From: Dichomitus squalens LYAD-421 SS1
Taxonomy: Eukaryota > Basidiomycota > Agaricomycetes > Polyporales > Polyporaceae
Reading direction: 5' to 3'
Assembly (NCBI RefSeq): GCF_000275845.1
Contig: NW_006766884.1
Coordinates: forward strand, 1,295,720 to 1,359,719
Length of the DNA stretch: 64,000 nucleotides
The notes under the pieces were generated by a model. That model worked only from the letters and a program-made list of their open reading frames with translations, ran no database searches and was not told the origin of the DNA. Both the position numbers and the translations under genes were made by a program. Below, piece by piece: positions 1 through 11,148 of the stretch (position 1 is its first letter; each line of letters starts with the position of its first letter).

Positions 1-1138
1 TATACGGGCTGGACAACGGGATTGGGAGGAAGGCGGTCGACGTGCAGACGCAGTGGACGGGCTGCGGGCCCGCGCATATGGGCAACAAGGGCGCGGTGGG
101 CGTACGCTTTCGTGTCCCCGGCGAAGACGGCGGTGTTGGGGAGGTCTACACGTACGTGCCCGGCCGTGCGCTGGGGTCGTGTGCTCATCTCCGCCTGCAG
201 CTTCGTCTGCGCGCACCTCACCGCGCACGCGCACAAGAACGCACACCGCATACATGACTATCATTACATCGTCAGCACGCTGCTCTTTCCCCCGCTCCCT
301 GGTGCGGACTCGAAGGCACCCACTACCATATTCTCAACCTCGCACTTGTTCTTCTTTGGGGACCTCAACTTCCGCCTGTCCCTGCCTGCGGACCACGACC
401 TCGCCGCAGCGGACCAGCAACTGAACCTGGTGGCATCCCTGTCTACTGACGATGGACGCTCAGCTCTCAGAGAGTATGACCAGCTCGTCATTGAGCGTGA
501 CATGAAGGGCACGATCTTCCAGAGCTTCCGGGAAGGCGAGTTCTGGAGGTTCAAGTGTAGCTACAAGTACCATCTCGGCGAGGTTGACAGATACGAGTAT
601 GTGGACCGACCCTCGTTCGTCGTGGTGCGATCTCCGTTCTCACCTCGCGTTGCATCTCTTTAGCTCCAAGCGAGTTCCTGCATGGACAGACCGTGTCATG
701 TACACCACTTACTCGGATTCACCGGAAACTCCACAAGAGTCTAGCATCACGAATGTATTGTATACCACTGTGCCATCATATACCACTTCCGATCACGTAC
801 GGTTCCACTCGCGCTCCTATGGCTATTGAGCCTCCGCTAACCCCGTCTCCTAGAAACCTATCGTCGCGGTACTACTACTCCCACCACCTGCGCCCACAAC
901 GACCACCGTTCCTGTCATCCGCCTGCCCGAAGGATACCACCCCACTCCCGACCCATGGGCCAACCTGAAGAAGTACAGCGGTCGCGTCCTCGACCGCATC
1001 ATCGGATACACCTGGTGGCTACTGACCTTGCTCGGTGCCGGCCATCTCGCCCTCGGGATCGCAAACTTCATTCTCAGTATTGGGGTGTGGCGTTGGTGGA
1101 GGAGCAGGAATGGCGACGGGTATACCCAGCTGCCTTGA
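1..1138 (+). CDS. Inositol polyphosphate 5-phosphatase, tail-anchored (5' truncated)
   Basis: The 3' part of a phosphoinositide 5-phosphatase of the endonuclease/exonuclease/phosphatase fold, which removes the 5-phosphate from PI(4,5)P2 and related lipids; the 5' end lies outside the window. Visible motifs in order are HMGNKGAVGVRF, FVCAHLTAH, FFGDLNFRL, KRVPAWTDRV and SDHKPI, the diagnostic catalytic signatures of the family. Three introns restore these motifs: about 152-200, 597-663 (joining VDRYD to SKRVPAW) and 797-853 (joining SDH to KPIVAV). After the catalytic domain comes a linker and one hydrophobic segment (WWLLTLLGAGHLALGIANFI) followed by a short Trp/Arg-rich end, so the enzyme is probably tail-anchored, as known for yeast Inp54 in the ER. 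Family assignment is near certain; the match to INP54 rather than another 5-phosphatase is inference from the tail. It converges with the MFS gene downstream. Confidence 0.95.
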
Positions 1139-1446
1139 CGTACAGGCTGTTGCCGGCTTCTGTGATACCGCTCGATCTACGCACGTCCCACGTAGTCCGT
1201 TGCCTGTTTGACCTGCTTCTCAACGATTCAGATGGACATCTAGTTGTTGTATTCAGTAGTGTAGGATCAGAAATGGACAAACACGTCTACAAGTACAGAG
1301 ATGACAACGCCAAGTGTACAACCTCACAAACGAAGGCAACAACAATGGCTGACGTGGATGAGTAGAGTACCGGAGTGTCCATACATGCAAGAGAAGACAG
1401 AACTCAATAGATGGGTATCGCCAAATATGCTAACAGATCGCAATAT
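1139..1446. other. Convergent intergenic region
   Basis: This stretch lies between the stop codons of the 5-phosphatase (+) and the first MFS transporter (-). I see no gene in it; it presumably holds both 3' untranslated regions. Confidence 0.5.
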
Positions 1447-4013
1447 CTAGGGGACAGTCTTTACGACCTTTCGACCCCTATCCTCCCCTTCGACAATAAT
1501 AAGCGGCTCGGATGGACCAACGAGGGTGTCCTCGCGTTCGATCCCAGGCGCGAACGGCTCCGCCGAGAGCTGCTCCTCGACGTCCGCACCCTCGCCACCC
1601 GATTCGGACCTGTTCTTCGGCAGACGCACCAGTTGCAACAGCAAGGTAGATACCACCAAGGAACAGACCCCCATGAAGAAGATCGTCCGGGGGTACGTGC
1701 CGACCGTCTTCATAAACGTGAAGCCGTACACGGCAGGACCGAAGACCTGCGAGCTGCAAAGGCAACATCACGCACGTCAGTCGCCGCGACCGCGCGTCTG
1801 CAGCTGTAGGGGACGCACCTAAGGGCCTGCACGACGCTCATGGCGCCGAAGAGCCGCCCGGAGTCCTTGCCCCCGCGGCGGTTGTACAGGGTGAGCGCGA
1901 CGCTGTGGATGGCAGGGCTGAAGCCCATGCCGAGCGCACCGAAGGCCGTGGTGATGGCGAACGTCAGCCCGTCCGGGCTCAGCAGCATCAACAAGTAAAC
2001 CACAGCCTCCACAATGACAGAAACCTTGGCGACGTTCAAGTCGAACTTGGGGTCGTGCTCGTGTTCGCGCTTGGACGCACTGCCCGACTGCTCTGCAGGG
2101 AATGACGCATCCGTTGGGCTCGTGAGGGGCTCGTCCGCTTCACGTGACAGCTGTATAGGAGGGGCCTTGGGCTTGAGCAATTTGATGATCGCTGAGGATG
2201 CAGATATGATGAGACATGCCTAGACATACAAGGGTGAAAACGCTCACCAGGCAAGAGCAACGTCAAGAAGAGCGCTCGCGCCGCTCCGATAGAGCTGAAC
2301 CAGTACCCGACCTGCAAAGGCGTTTAGTTATGCCGAATGAGGCTCGCCGTAATGGCATCTGACCTGCTCCGTGTCCCATCCATAGCTCCCCTCTAGGTAT
2401 TGTATGATGTACAAGTACAAACCCTAAGCGGATACATCAGTGTCCTGTTATAGCAGATCAAGAGGCACTCGACTCACCATGAGAGAAATGACAAACGCGT
2501 ACGCAAGGACCACGAAGAGCAGACTCCAATCCCGGCGCTGCCCTTTCGCAGGGTTCCCGCCGACCAGGCGAGTGGGCAGGAAGATGGCCAGAGGAGTCAA
2601 GAAAGCGAACATCCGTTTGAAGAACACGAGGATGCCCCCGTGCGCGTGTGCCGCGAAGTACTCCTCGTTCGCGACCTTGTATCGGCTTCGTGCCTCTTGC
2701 AATTCGGCCTTGGAGAGCGACTCCGGGACGATGAACCATACCAGCAGCGCATATATGAGGTGTATTATGGCTGAGATGTAGAAGACGATGATGAATTTGC
2801 CGGTAAACCGAATTAACAGGCCGCCGAGTAGTGGACCAACACCCACGCCGGTGAACAGCAAGCCCAAGTTCAACGAGAAAACAGCAGAACGACGCGCAGG
2901 CGGCGTGCAATCGGCAATATAAGCGTGAATCGTGGCCGAAATGAGTGCTTGGCCTGTCATAGAAAACAATGAGAAGGGTGCAGGCAGCGAGCAGAGGCGA
3001 ACTACGCACCGCCCAAGCATCCTTCTACAAGAGGGCCAATGAGCAGGGACCAGTACCCTCCCGGAATGTGGTCATAAAACCAAAACGCGGCGAGGAAGCT
3101 GGCGTCCTGGATCAAAACGCCGATTACCGCACAGCCCAGAACTCTCGTGCGGCCGTAGCGGTCCGACAACTGCAAGAACATAAGACCCTGTCAGCAGGCA
3201 ACTCTCGTACAGACGGAGATGAAGGCAGCTTACGGAGCCCCACCAGGCGGTGGTCATGCAGGCGAGGACACCCATGGTAGTGGTCATGACTGTGTTCAGC
3301 TGTGCAACAGCGGCTTGGACGGTCGGGTCGGATTTGCAGACTCTCTGGTTCGGTTCTGCAGGTACGCCGTTCACATCGGGTAACCTCAGTCAGACGAAGT
3401 GGCACCCACCGTCGAGGAACGTGGCCGAGACGTTACGGGCGATGAAGGAAACAATATCGCTTCCTTGGTCAGGGTTGACCTGCGGCCTGTGGGTGAGGCA
3501 CACGAGGTAGATGAAGAGCTCTATCTTCGCTGCCGCGGCAATTGTCATCGCAATGGCTGCGAAAGGCACATACGACAAGAACCTGTGGACCGCGACGCTT
3601 TCTGAGCATGTCCCATACAGCGATGCCCGAGGGAACACTCACCATACGGGCGAAGGCCGCCGGTACCACGGCCGCTTCTGCCTCCACTCGTCATCGAACT
3701 CCTCTTCCTCCTCCTCCCCGCTCCCCGCTCCAGACTCTTCCTCGACAAGCGTTTCCTCGACAGCATGTTGATGCTGGTGTCTGTGGACGAGATCCTGCAG
3801 CAGCTCCGACTCTTCCTCGCTTATCGGGCCGCCACCGCCGGGGTTGATGAGGTCTTCTGGGCCGACGGGGATGGACGATATGGAGTTGGCGGTGGAGTGC
3901 CGCGCGTGACGAGGTCGCGACCCAGGGCGCGAGCGCGAGCGCGATAAGCGGTCGGGGTCGAGGGCGGCGCGGAGGAGGGGGACGGCAACGTCCCGCGAGG
4001 AGGACCGAGACAT
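1447..4013 (-). CDS. MFS transporter, DHA1-like (tandem copy 1)
   Basis: A major facilitator superfamily transporter with about twelve predicted membrane segments in the plasma or vacuolar membrane; the substrate cannot be told. The N-terminus (start at 4013) is a long cytosolic tail with an acidic Glu run and RPSPVW before the first helix. Later exons give an AWWGS end of a helix, then LSDRYGRTRVLG, the loop 2-3 signature of MFS proteins, then WSLLIGPLVEGCLGG, an IADCTPP segment, VWFIVPESLS and a final helix region ending in a charged tail. The central loop between the two halves is long and Ser/Lys/Glu-rich (near 2040-2180). At least six introns are needed. The first splits a Trp codon at phase 2 near 3640, exactly as in the neighbouring paralogue. 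The general layout resembles ZIFL/MFSD14-like transporters, but this is a loose comparison. Confidence 0.9.
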
Positions 4014-4946
4014 CGTCTGTCCAGTACTTACAGGAAGCGGGATACCGGATGCAGCGCCCGTGCGGTCACGGTGACGTCGCGCTGTCGTGTCGGCGGCTAG
4101 CCTTCACGCAATGTACTAGAAGTCTACCGGTAAGCAGAGAGCGCGAGCACACGACACGGATCGACGTACAAGATTCGAAACTCGACGAAATCGTCCGTGA
4201 GAGACGCAGGAATGGTGGGGAAGCCTCGGAAGGGTCGAGCTAGGCTCGCGGGGAAGCAGAGAGACTTATATGAACCACGGCCGCAGTATGAAGGAGTAGC
4301 TCAAGGTGCTGGATGGCCACAGTGAGGGGAGATAACGCGTGGAGCAGGCGTTTGGGTGGACGGCGATTCGATTGCGTATATAATTACAGCTATCGACCTC
4401 AGCGTTCGTGACTTTCACAGCGGCGTGCCGTGCGATTGCGATGGCCTGCCGTGTGTCCCTGGATCGAGGAGGCCCTGGAAGCATGCCACGCTGTCGAATC
4501 CACCTCGCTGTTGACGCGCACTTTCCGGAACGCATGGTAACCTTGCTATAGGTGCGCTGCAATGCCCATGTCTCCGCAGCAGCCGAAGCGCACGATGGTC
4601 TTTCCAGACCGAGCGGGATTTGCGAACGGAGACGCCCCATGTCTGTAACATCTATTGATTGCGTCGGCAGCGGAGACTGACGCCACCGAAATGAGCGATT
4701 GCGGTCGTCGTAGCCTGGCCAGCACTCGGAAGGCTATAGACGTTCCTCTGCAGAAGATGATAGCATGAAGTTACAAGTGGTGGCGCTCGACACTAAACTG
4801 CATCCTATCGGTTCTGCCCGTCACATCTCACTCGTCAGACAAACGTGCATGAACCTAACTCTCGAGATCCCATCGCGAGCACGCATCACAATCGCCTCCT
4901 GGCTGCGCCGACATCGCTGCGGTCCTCGAGCTTTCAAGGGTCGATT
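4014..4946. other. Intergenic region between the two MFS paralogues
   Basis: About 930 bases lie between the start of the first MFS gene and the stop of the second. It should contain the promoter of copy 1 and the 3' untranslated region of copy 2. Short open frames on both strands have no recognisable protein character, and I see no tRNA or repeat. Confidence 0.5.
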
Positions 4947-7139
4947 CTAGTCTTCCGCGCACGCATGTTCCTCCCCTATTGAATCTGCGACCCCCCTCTC
5001 CGAGCCCTCCTCCGTCCGCAGCCGGATGGCCATCAACAGAAGCAAGCTCACCAGCAGCGCAGCGCATCCCACCAAGAAGAACGCGCCCGGCAGCGTCTCG
5101 ACCGTCCGCGCAAGCGTGAACCCAAACAGCGCGGGCGCGAGGATGTGGGAGCTGCGTGACAAACCGGTCATGACACACGTTCCGGGCAACAGGCGCGAGC
5201 TTACCTGAGTGCCGAGACGACGGTCAGCGCGCCCAGCAGGCTGCCCGTGTCGTGGTGTCCGCGACGGGCGTAGAGGTCCAGCGCGAGGCTTTGCATCGTC
5301 GGCCCGAAGCTGGTGCCGAGGGAGACGCACATGGTGAAGAGCGCGAAGAGCGCGCCGGAGCTCGTGCTGAACACTAGCGCGTAGAATACGAGGTCGGTAA
5401 CCACCGCTGCGCGAGCCAGGAGGAGATCAAGGGAGGCCGCGGGCGCGACCTTCTTGCGAGATTGAGTTGGCGCATATTCCCCTTGGTCCGAAAGGAGTGG
5501 CTCGGATTCAGTGCTGGGAGCTTGTCGCTGCTTCCAAAGCCAGGCAAGGAGCTTGACAAGCGCTGCACAGACATGAATGTAAGCACGGAGAAGGTTCAGA
5601 CTCGCGGAACGCCCTACCTGGGAACAGAAGGGTCAAGTACACCGCTTTCGCGATGTGTATGGCTGCGAGCCAGTAGCTGACCTGCGCGTTGGTCAGCCAA
5701 CAGAGCTGGGACGACGGTGAATGCCCTCACCACCCCAGCAGTCCAGTCAAACATCATCCACGCATACTGAATTTGGAAGACGACAGAGCCCTGCAATATC
5801 ATGTCAAGAGCGGACCGGGGCTTGGTAGTCATGTCTGCGACACCTACCTGGATGAAAGTTCCAAAACCGTACGCAAGACCAAGGACGGTCATACTCCAGT
5901 CCACGGATCGCTTGCCATTCCTATCGTCGACTCGTCTCGGAAGCAATACGGCGAGCGGCGACACAATATCTACTGTGGTAACAACCCTCCTCAACCAGCC
6001 TGCGATTCCAGGACCCAAACTCTGGAGGCGCTGCTTCCTTCGAGCGCGGTGTTCCTGCATGTCTGTGGAAGACAACGACTCCGGCATTATCAACCACACC
6101 GCAAGCGATACCGCCGTGTCGATGATGGTGGTCACGTAGAACACAGGCAGTATCTGGTTGGTCTTGTCTATCACGTAGCCGGTGAGGATGGGTCCGACGC
6201 TCATCCCGATAAACAAGAGGCCCATAAGCTGCGAGAAGGCCCGTGACCTGTCCCTCATATCAGCCCCATGCCAATGTTTAAAGAAAGCAATGGTTCACCT
6301 CTGAGTTGGATCACAGCAATCGGAGATGTAGGCATGCATGATGATAGAGGCTACAGAGATCCCTGGAAGTATACGGTGAACATAGGCAGCTGGGCACATG
6401 AGTACATGAATCACACACCTCCTACCAGACCCTCGATGACGGGTCCCAGGGCAAACCACCAGTATGTCCCTGGCAGCCTTTCCCAGAAATGGGCGGTGGT
6501 CAGAAACACGAAGTCTGACAACATGAGACCCGCGACATTGAACCCTAGCACGCCAATACGGCCGTAGCAATCTGATAGCTGCATGTCGCCGTGCAGACAT
6601 GGGACAGTCAGTATGAGATTGAAGCACCCCACGCACGACCCTACGTACAGCACCCCACCATGCAGCGGTGAGCGTGGACAGAAGGCCGGTCAACCCCGAG
6701 ACGACTGCAATGAAAGCTGCAGCTGCAGCCTGTACGTCTGGCAACGTATGACAAGTGCCCGATCCGTCAGTTGCATGGCCGAGTGCGCGACATATTGTCA
6801 TAGTATATATCTCAACGCGGGGAGCCACGGTTCCCGAAGTCGAGACGGCCGCCACCGCGACCAGTGTCAGTATCCTGCACAAATTGGCGTGACATTCGGC
6901 TGGGAAAGGTTAAGGAGTGCAGGTGACATACCACGCAGGGGATGGCTTTATCCACTCCTTCCTAGACGGAGTCTCTGCATGCTCGGTCTCTTCTGCAGTC
7001 GCATATGCAGTCGCGGCATGATTAGGCGTGGCTGCATGATGCGGGATGAGTACTATATTACACACGAATCCAGTGAGGACGACTGGTCACCTTCACTCGC
7101 GGCTTCTCCTGGGAGCAACGGCGCACTGACTGAGGACAT
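4947..7139 (-). CDS. MFS transporter, DHA1-like (tandem copy 2)
   Basis: Paralogue of the MFS transporter at 1447-4013, in the same orientation. It starts at 7139 with a short N-terminus (MSSVSAPLLPGEAASEGD), much shorter than in copy 1, then IKPSPAW before helix 1. Matching landmarks are AAWWGA, LSDCYGRIGVLG (the loop 2-3 signature, with Cys in place of the usual Arg in DRYG), FALGPVIEGLVGG, MHAYISDCCDP, GLLFIGMSVGPILTGYVID and VWLIMPESLS. The C-terminal half contains LLGALTVVSAL and a last long hydrophobic helix before an acidic tail. Introns are numerous; the one after PSPA splits a Trp codon as TG|G, as in copy 1, which supports duplication of an intron-bearing ancestor. Sequence divergence between the copies is considerable, so the duplication is not recent. 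Substrate unknown. Confidence 0.9.
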
Positions 7140-7482
7140 GATAGTCAAGACCAGACACCGTATGGGCAAGGGAAACGTTCATTACTGCAAACGAAACCAT
7201 CCTTTCAGGGCGCATCGCCGTTGCTTCTGAGCAGAACTGCATTTCGCAGGCGGACACACGATCACTGGCGCCAAGATGTGCACTCGAGGGTATCTAGCCA
7301 ATCAGAATGGCCGATTAATTGAATCTAATCAGATACACCATCCTTTATCACATCTTATCAGATAGTCCGTGTCCGTGTAGCTTGCGAGCTTGGCCTCCGG
7401 CGCAATGCCGCCGGCCTGCAGTGTCCTCAGAGCAGCGACCGCGAAGGCACCAACAACAGTACTTGCAATCCAAGCCGTCATT
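7140..7482. promoter_or_regulatory. Divergent promoter region (MFS copy 2 / GMF)
   Basis: About 340 bases separate the start codon of MFS copy 2 (-) from the presumed start codon of the GMF gene (+). There is no coding sequence I can support, so the region should carry the promoters of both genes. No specific regulatory motif was identified. Confidence 0.45.
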
Positions 7483-8157
7483 ATGGTCTGTTCTTCTCTT
7501 GGATTGACATACGATTTGGGCTCAAAAAATGCTTTGTGACCATGTACCTGATGCTCCCACTATCGCCACCCGGTAGTCCCATACCGTCGACATTCCGCAG
7601 GAGCTCAAGGCGGCCCTCCGCAAGTTCAGATTCGCCAGGCGGAATGCTGGTCACGCCGCGATGGTCGTCAAGATCAACAAACAGAAGCTGATCATGGAAG
7701 AGGTGGAGCAGTTCGATGACATTAGCATCGACGACCTCGCAGAGGGTGAGCAGATGCTGCGCCTCTATCCTCGGTCATCGTGCTAGATCGTTTGCCCTCA
7801 CGACCTCCTTCGCCCACTGTATGTGACGCGGACCCCTCCATGCACGCCTCTAGAGCTTCCCGAGAATGCCCCGCGATACGTTTTGCTCTCGTACGAGCTC
7901 AATCACTCAGATGGACGCAAGAGCTTCCCTCTCGTGCTCATCAACTGGGCGCCGAGGTCAAGTGAAATGAGTCTCTTGACCCTACACGCCAGCGCGTTCG
8001 TGTCCTTCCAGACTACGGTGCGTATCCCACGTCCCTTCTCTTCTCGGGCTGACATTGCTCCTTCGCATAGGCTGATGTGAGCAAAGTGATTGAAGTACGA
8101 GAGGGAGCAGAGTCCTTTACGAAGGACCTGATTGACACGAAGCTCCTGCATGGTTGA
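7483..8157 (+). CDS. AIM7: Glia maturation factor (ADF/cofilin-like, Arp2/3 regulator)
   Basis: A small ADF-homology protein of the GMF family (yeast Aim7), which binds the Arp2/3 complex and promotes debranching of actin filaments. Recognised from VDIPQELKAALRKFRFARR, the block around DISIDDLAEELPENAPRYV, LSYELNHSDGRKSFPLVLI and the end VIEVREGAESFTKDLID, which follow the family along its whole length. Introns are at about 7746-7853 and 8018-8070 and restore the frame exactly. The 5' end is inferred: the best model has exon 1 consisting only of the ATG at 7483-7485, spliced over an intron at 7486-7576 with a GTCTGT donor. Total length is then about 140 residues, as expected. The family is certain; the start is moderately sure. 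Confidence 0.92.
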
Positions 8158-8295
8158 GTCTTTGACTATCGAGATGCTTGTGATATACCTGGGGAAACAG
8201 TTCTGTTGAGTAGTCCATCGAGCGTTGTACGATATCCCTCGCATTCAAGTTGCATTGCCGTCGAAGCAGTAATCCCAAACCCATGTTCGTAGTTG

Positions 8296-9850
8296 TTATG
8301 ATTCGGTGTACGAGTCCATGATCCCTGCAAGCACCCAACAATTGCCCACAACATAGACTAACCCCCTGGCCCACAACCCAAAGAAGACGTTCTGGCCCAA
8401 GAACTCGAGCTTGTAAGCCTCGCTCAGCCATAGCGCTTGCGTCCCAATCCAAACTGCACCATACGCAAGTGCGCGACGGCCTGACATCGAGAGCCGAGGT
8501 AGCAGTAGGGGGAGGAACAATGTATACCACAAGAAGTACTGATGGTTGTAACATCATGCATCAGGGCGAAGACTGCTATTGAATGTTTGACAGACTCACT
8601 TGCGATGTGCAGACCTTGTTGAACACCACGAACACGAAGGTCTGCACTGTCCATGTGAAGACTAGGTCTTCCTTCCGACGACCAAACAGCAGGCCAGTGC
8701 CAAGCGCGAGCACCATTTGCGGGATGAAGCTCGTCAGCGGAGATCGTAGGAGACGCTTCCAGCCCGAGGCCTCCAGCGACAGCTCGTCTTGCGCAGATGG
8801 ATATGTGAGATACACCAGGTAGAAGTAGGGCGAGAAGTTGTGTCGGTGATCGAGCCGATGGAGATGGTACAGGTAAGACTCCTCAAGAAACGGCTGCCCC
8901 CAGCTGTCGGGGGCTTCGATGAGCACTTAAAGGGACAGTAGAAGCTGTGTGATACTCACATGGCGTACATTGCAACACCACACGCCAGGAAGGTCATTCC
9001 ACTGATCAGCCCAAACCTGGCCGTACCTCTGTTCAAGATCGACCGCAAGTAACCGGTCAAGCCTCCCCCTGCCCCATGTTCCCTCCCTATTACTCCTAGA
9101 CACGCGACGCCGTAAATGAACGGGTATATTTTCCAGTGTGTCGACAGTCCCAAGAGAACGGCGGAGAGATCCCAGTTGCCCTTGAGAGCATAGTACAACG
9201 TAGCGAGGACGAAAAGCGACAATACAGACTCCGAAGAGCCACGCGTGGATATGGTGAAGACGAGAGGATTCAGGAGATGTAGGGAGACTAGGAAAGTTGC
9301 TCGTCGCCGTAGTGCTTCTTCACGGTTCTTCGCGTCCGCTGCACCAGAGCTGGCATTCTCGGTCACATTCTTTTGTGGGATGCGCGATCCATCAGGGAGG
9401 ACGATGGAGAGAAGCAGGTTGTGCATGAGCACTCCCGCAACTATATCCGCGGCCGCGAACAAGAACTTCCCAAAGGATGGGTGCACCCATTCGTTCGGAG
9501 CGAGTAGGACAGCGAGCAACGGAGTGTAGCGGTACGTTGCGCGCGTATATGGACTTGCGACATGCATGCGCATTCAGATTCATAACGTGTCCATGCAACA
9601 TGGCTGCTCACCTTCCGAAGTTGAAGTACGCTGCTAATGGGCCCTCCGCACGATTGTCCGGGGACGGATGCAGCATGAAACGAGCAGCATCACTGAATAC
9701 GCGGTAGTCGACGTCGGTGTATTTCACAATGGAGTGGGCATCATGCCACTCGCTGTAGATGATGAGCGCGATGCGTAAGATGGATGATGCTACTAGTATG
9801 CGGGAGAATGACGGCACATGTCGAAGGATATGGTCAGAGTATAGGGACAT
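8296..9850 (-). CDS. GPI14: GPI mannosyltransferase 1 (PIG-M/Gpi14)
   Basis: An ER membrane glycosyltransferase (GT50) that adds the first alpha-1,4-linked mannose to the GPI anchor precursor from dolichol-phosphate mannose. The start at 9850 gives a short cytosolic end and a first helix, then the lumenal [14 protein letters not shown] segment with the acidic motif typical of PIG-M. The next exon carries [29 protein letters not shown] and [11 protein letters not shown], all strongly conserved in the family. Then come [14 protein letters not shown] and a C-terminal exon with several hydrophobic helices ending near 8296. There are about three introns (near 9574-9607, 8927-8955 and 8533-8575, limits approximate). 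The gene is convergent with GMF and lies upstream of SAR1 on the same strand. Confidence 0.95.
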
Positions 9851-10217
9851 CGCGCATGACGCGACAAGCGCGTCGGGCGCGCAACACGAGACTCTCTTCC
9901 AATGGTATGTACCGACGTTCTCACATGGAGATTTATGCTACCCAGGGTCTGGCGCGGCCATGCGCAATTCCTTGACACTACAAGAGGCATAAAAGCAGCA
10001 TACAATGCCTGAGACATGATCACGACACGCGAACGGCTGCTAGAATTCCGTAGAGGGTAAGGAAGGAAACATATAACATTCCACAACAGAAGAAAATAGC
10101 TAGGAAGTCAAGACTAGTCGCGAGACACATAGGTCTACGTCGTGATAATGACTACGAGTGATACTTTAGCCAAGGACTGCTAATGACGAGAAGGTGTCCC
10201 CCGATGGAAACCGTCGC
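9851..10217. other. Intergenic region GPI14-SAR1
   Basis: About 370 bases between the start of GPI14 and the stop of SAR1, both on the minus strand. It should hold the GPI14 promoter and the SAR1 3' end. Nothing else was recognised. Confidence 0.45.
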
Positions 10218-11148
10218 TCAGATCTGTTGTGCCGTACGTCATGTTCAACACCAAACCATGGGTAGACATGATAACAATATGAAGACGCACGTATTGTGAG
10301 AGCCACCTGAAGCCCTCGCCATAGCCCTGCCGCTGCACAACTGAGCACATGAAGATCTCAATGGGGCGGATGTCGTTGAGAGGGACCTTGCCCTGTCACC
10401 AGAATGAGAAGAGTTAGAGGCCCGAGCTCGTGACAGAACGCTTCAACTAAGCACCTTGCCAGTGGTCTGATAGAGGCCTAGCTGATGCCGCAGCTCGTCC
10501 TCGCTCACCGCGCCGGGCGCGTCGATCTTGTTACCGAGGATAAGGAACGGAACCTTCGAAAGCTCTTCGATTGAGAGGAGGGCATCGAGCTCCGCCTTCG
10601 ACTCAGAGAAACGCTCGAAGTCGGCACTGTCTACCAAGAAGATAATGCCATCGACCTCCGGGAAGTAGTCACGCCAGAGGCGACGCGCTGGTAGTCGTGT
10701 GAAGGCTCAGGGCGAATGGTCGTCGGACGAACAAATGGGCATGCGACGTACCCTGCTGGTGACCACCCAAGTCGTACGTTGTGAATTTCACGTTTCCAAT
10801 GGCGAGCTCCTCGGAGGCTACGGCAGGGCTCAATGCGTGAAAAAGGTGCACGACGACGTCCGCACTCACTAGGGTGGAGTGTAGGTTGAAGCGTCGCGAG
10901 CCGATCATTCTTCAGCATATGCAGGAGAGTCTGTGAAGATTCCCTCTTAGTCAAGAAGCTACACAAACTGTGTGTTGTTGAGACGCACGGTCTTGCCAGC
11001 ATTGTCGAGCCCAAGGAAGAGGATCTTGGCGTTCTTATGCAGCAGTCCTTCGGAAGGTTGATTAAATTCTGTGGTCTTTGGGAGAGGGTGGGTTGCGCAA
11101 CGTACCAAGCTGAGCAAGGACGTCCCAGAACCAGTTGATAATGAACAT
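10218..11148 (-). CDS. SAR1: SAR1, COPII vesicle small GTPase
   Basis: SAR1 is the small GTPase that starts COPII coat assembly at the ER. Translation starts at 11148 with [15 protein letters not shown], the family's membrane-inserting amphipathic N-terminus. Later exons give [11 protein letters not shown] (P-loop), [25 protein letters not shown] (switch II, DxGG), [14 protein letters not shown] and GNKIDAPGA (NKxD). The penultimate exon ends in [12 protein letters not shown] and is followed by a clear GT donor. The best last exon is only six bases (10218-10223), encoding Ile and stop, giving the usual LSQYI end. At least six introns interrupt a protein of about 190 residues. The family is certain and only the micro-exon needs transcript proof. 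Confidence 0.96.

Noticed and set aside
22..663. A single uninterrupted protein across the first 660 bases
   Set aside because: It reads through two introns; removing 152-200 and 597-663 restores known 5-phosphatase motifs.
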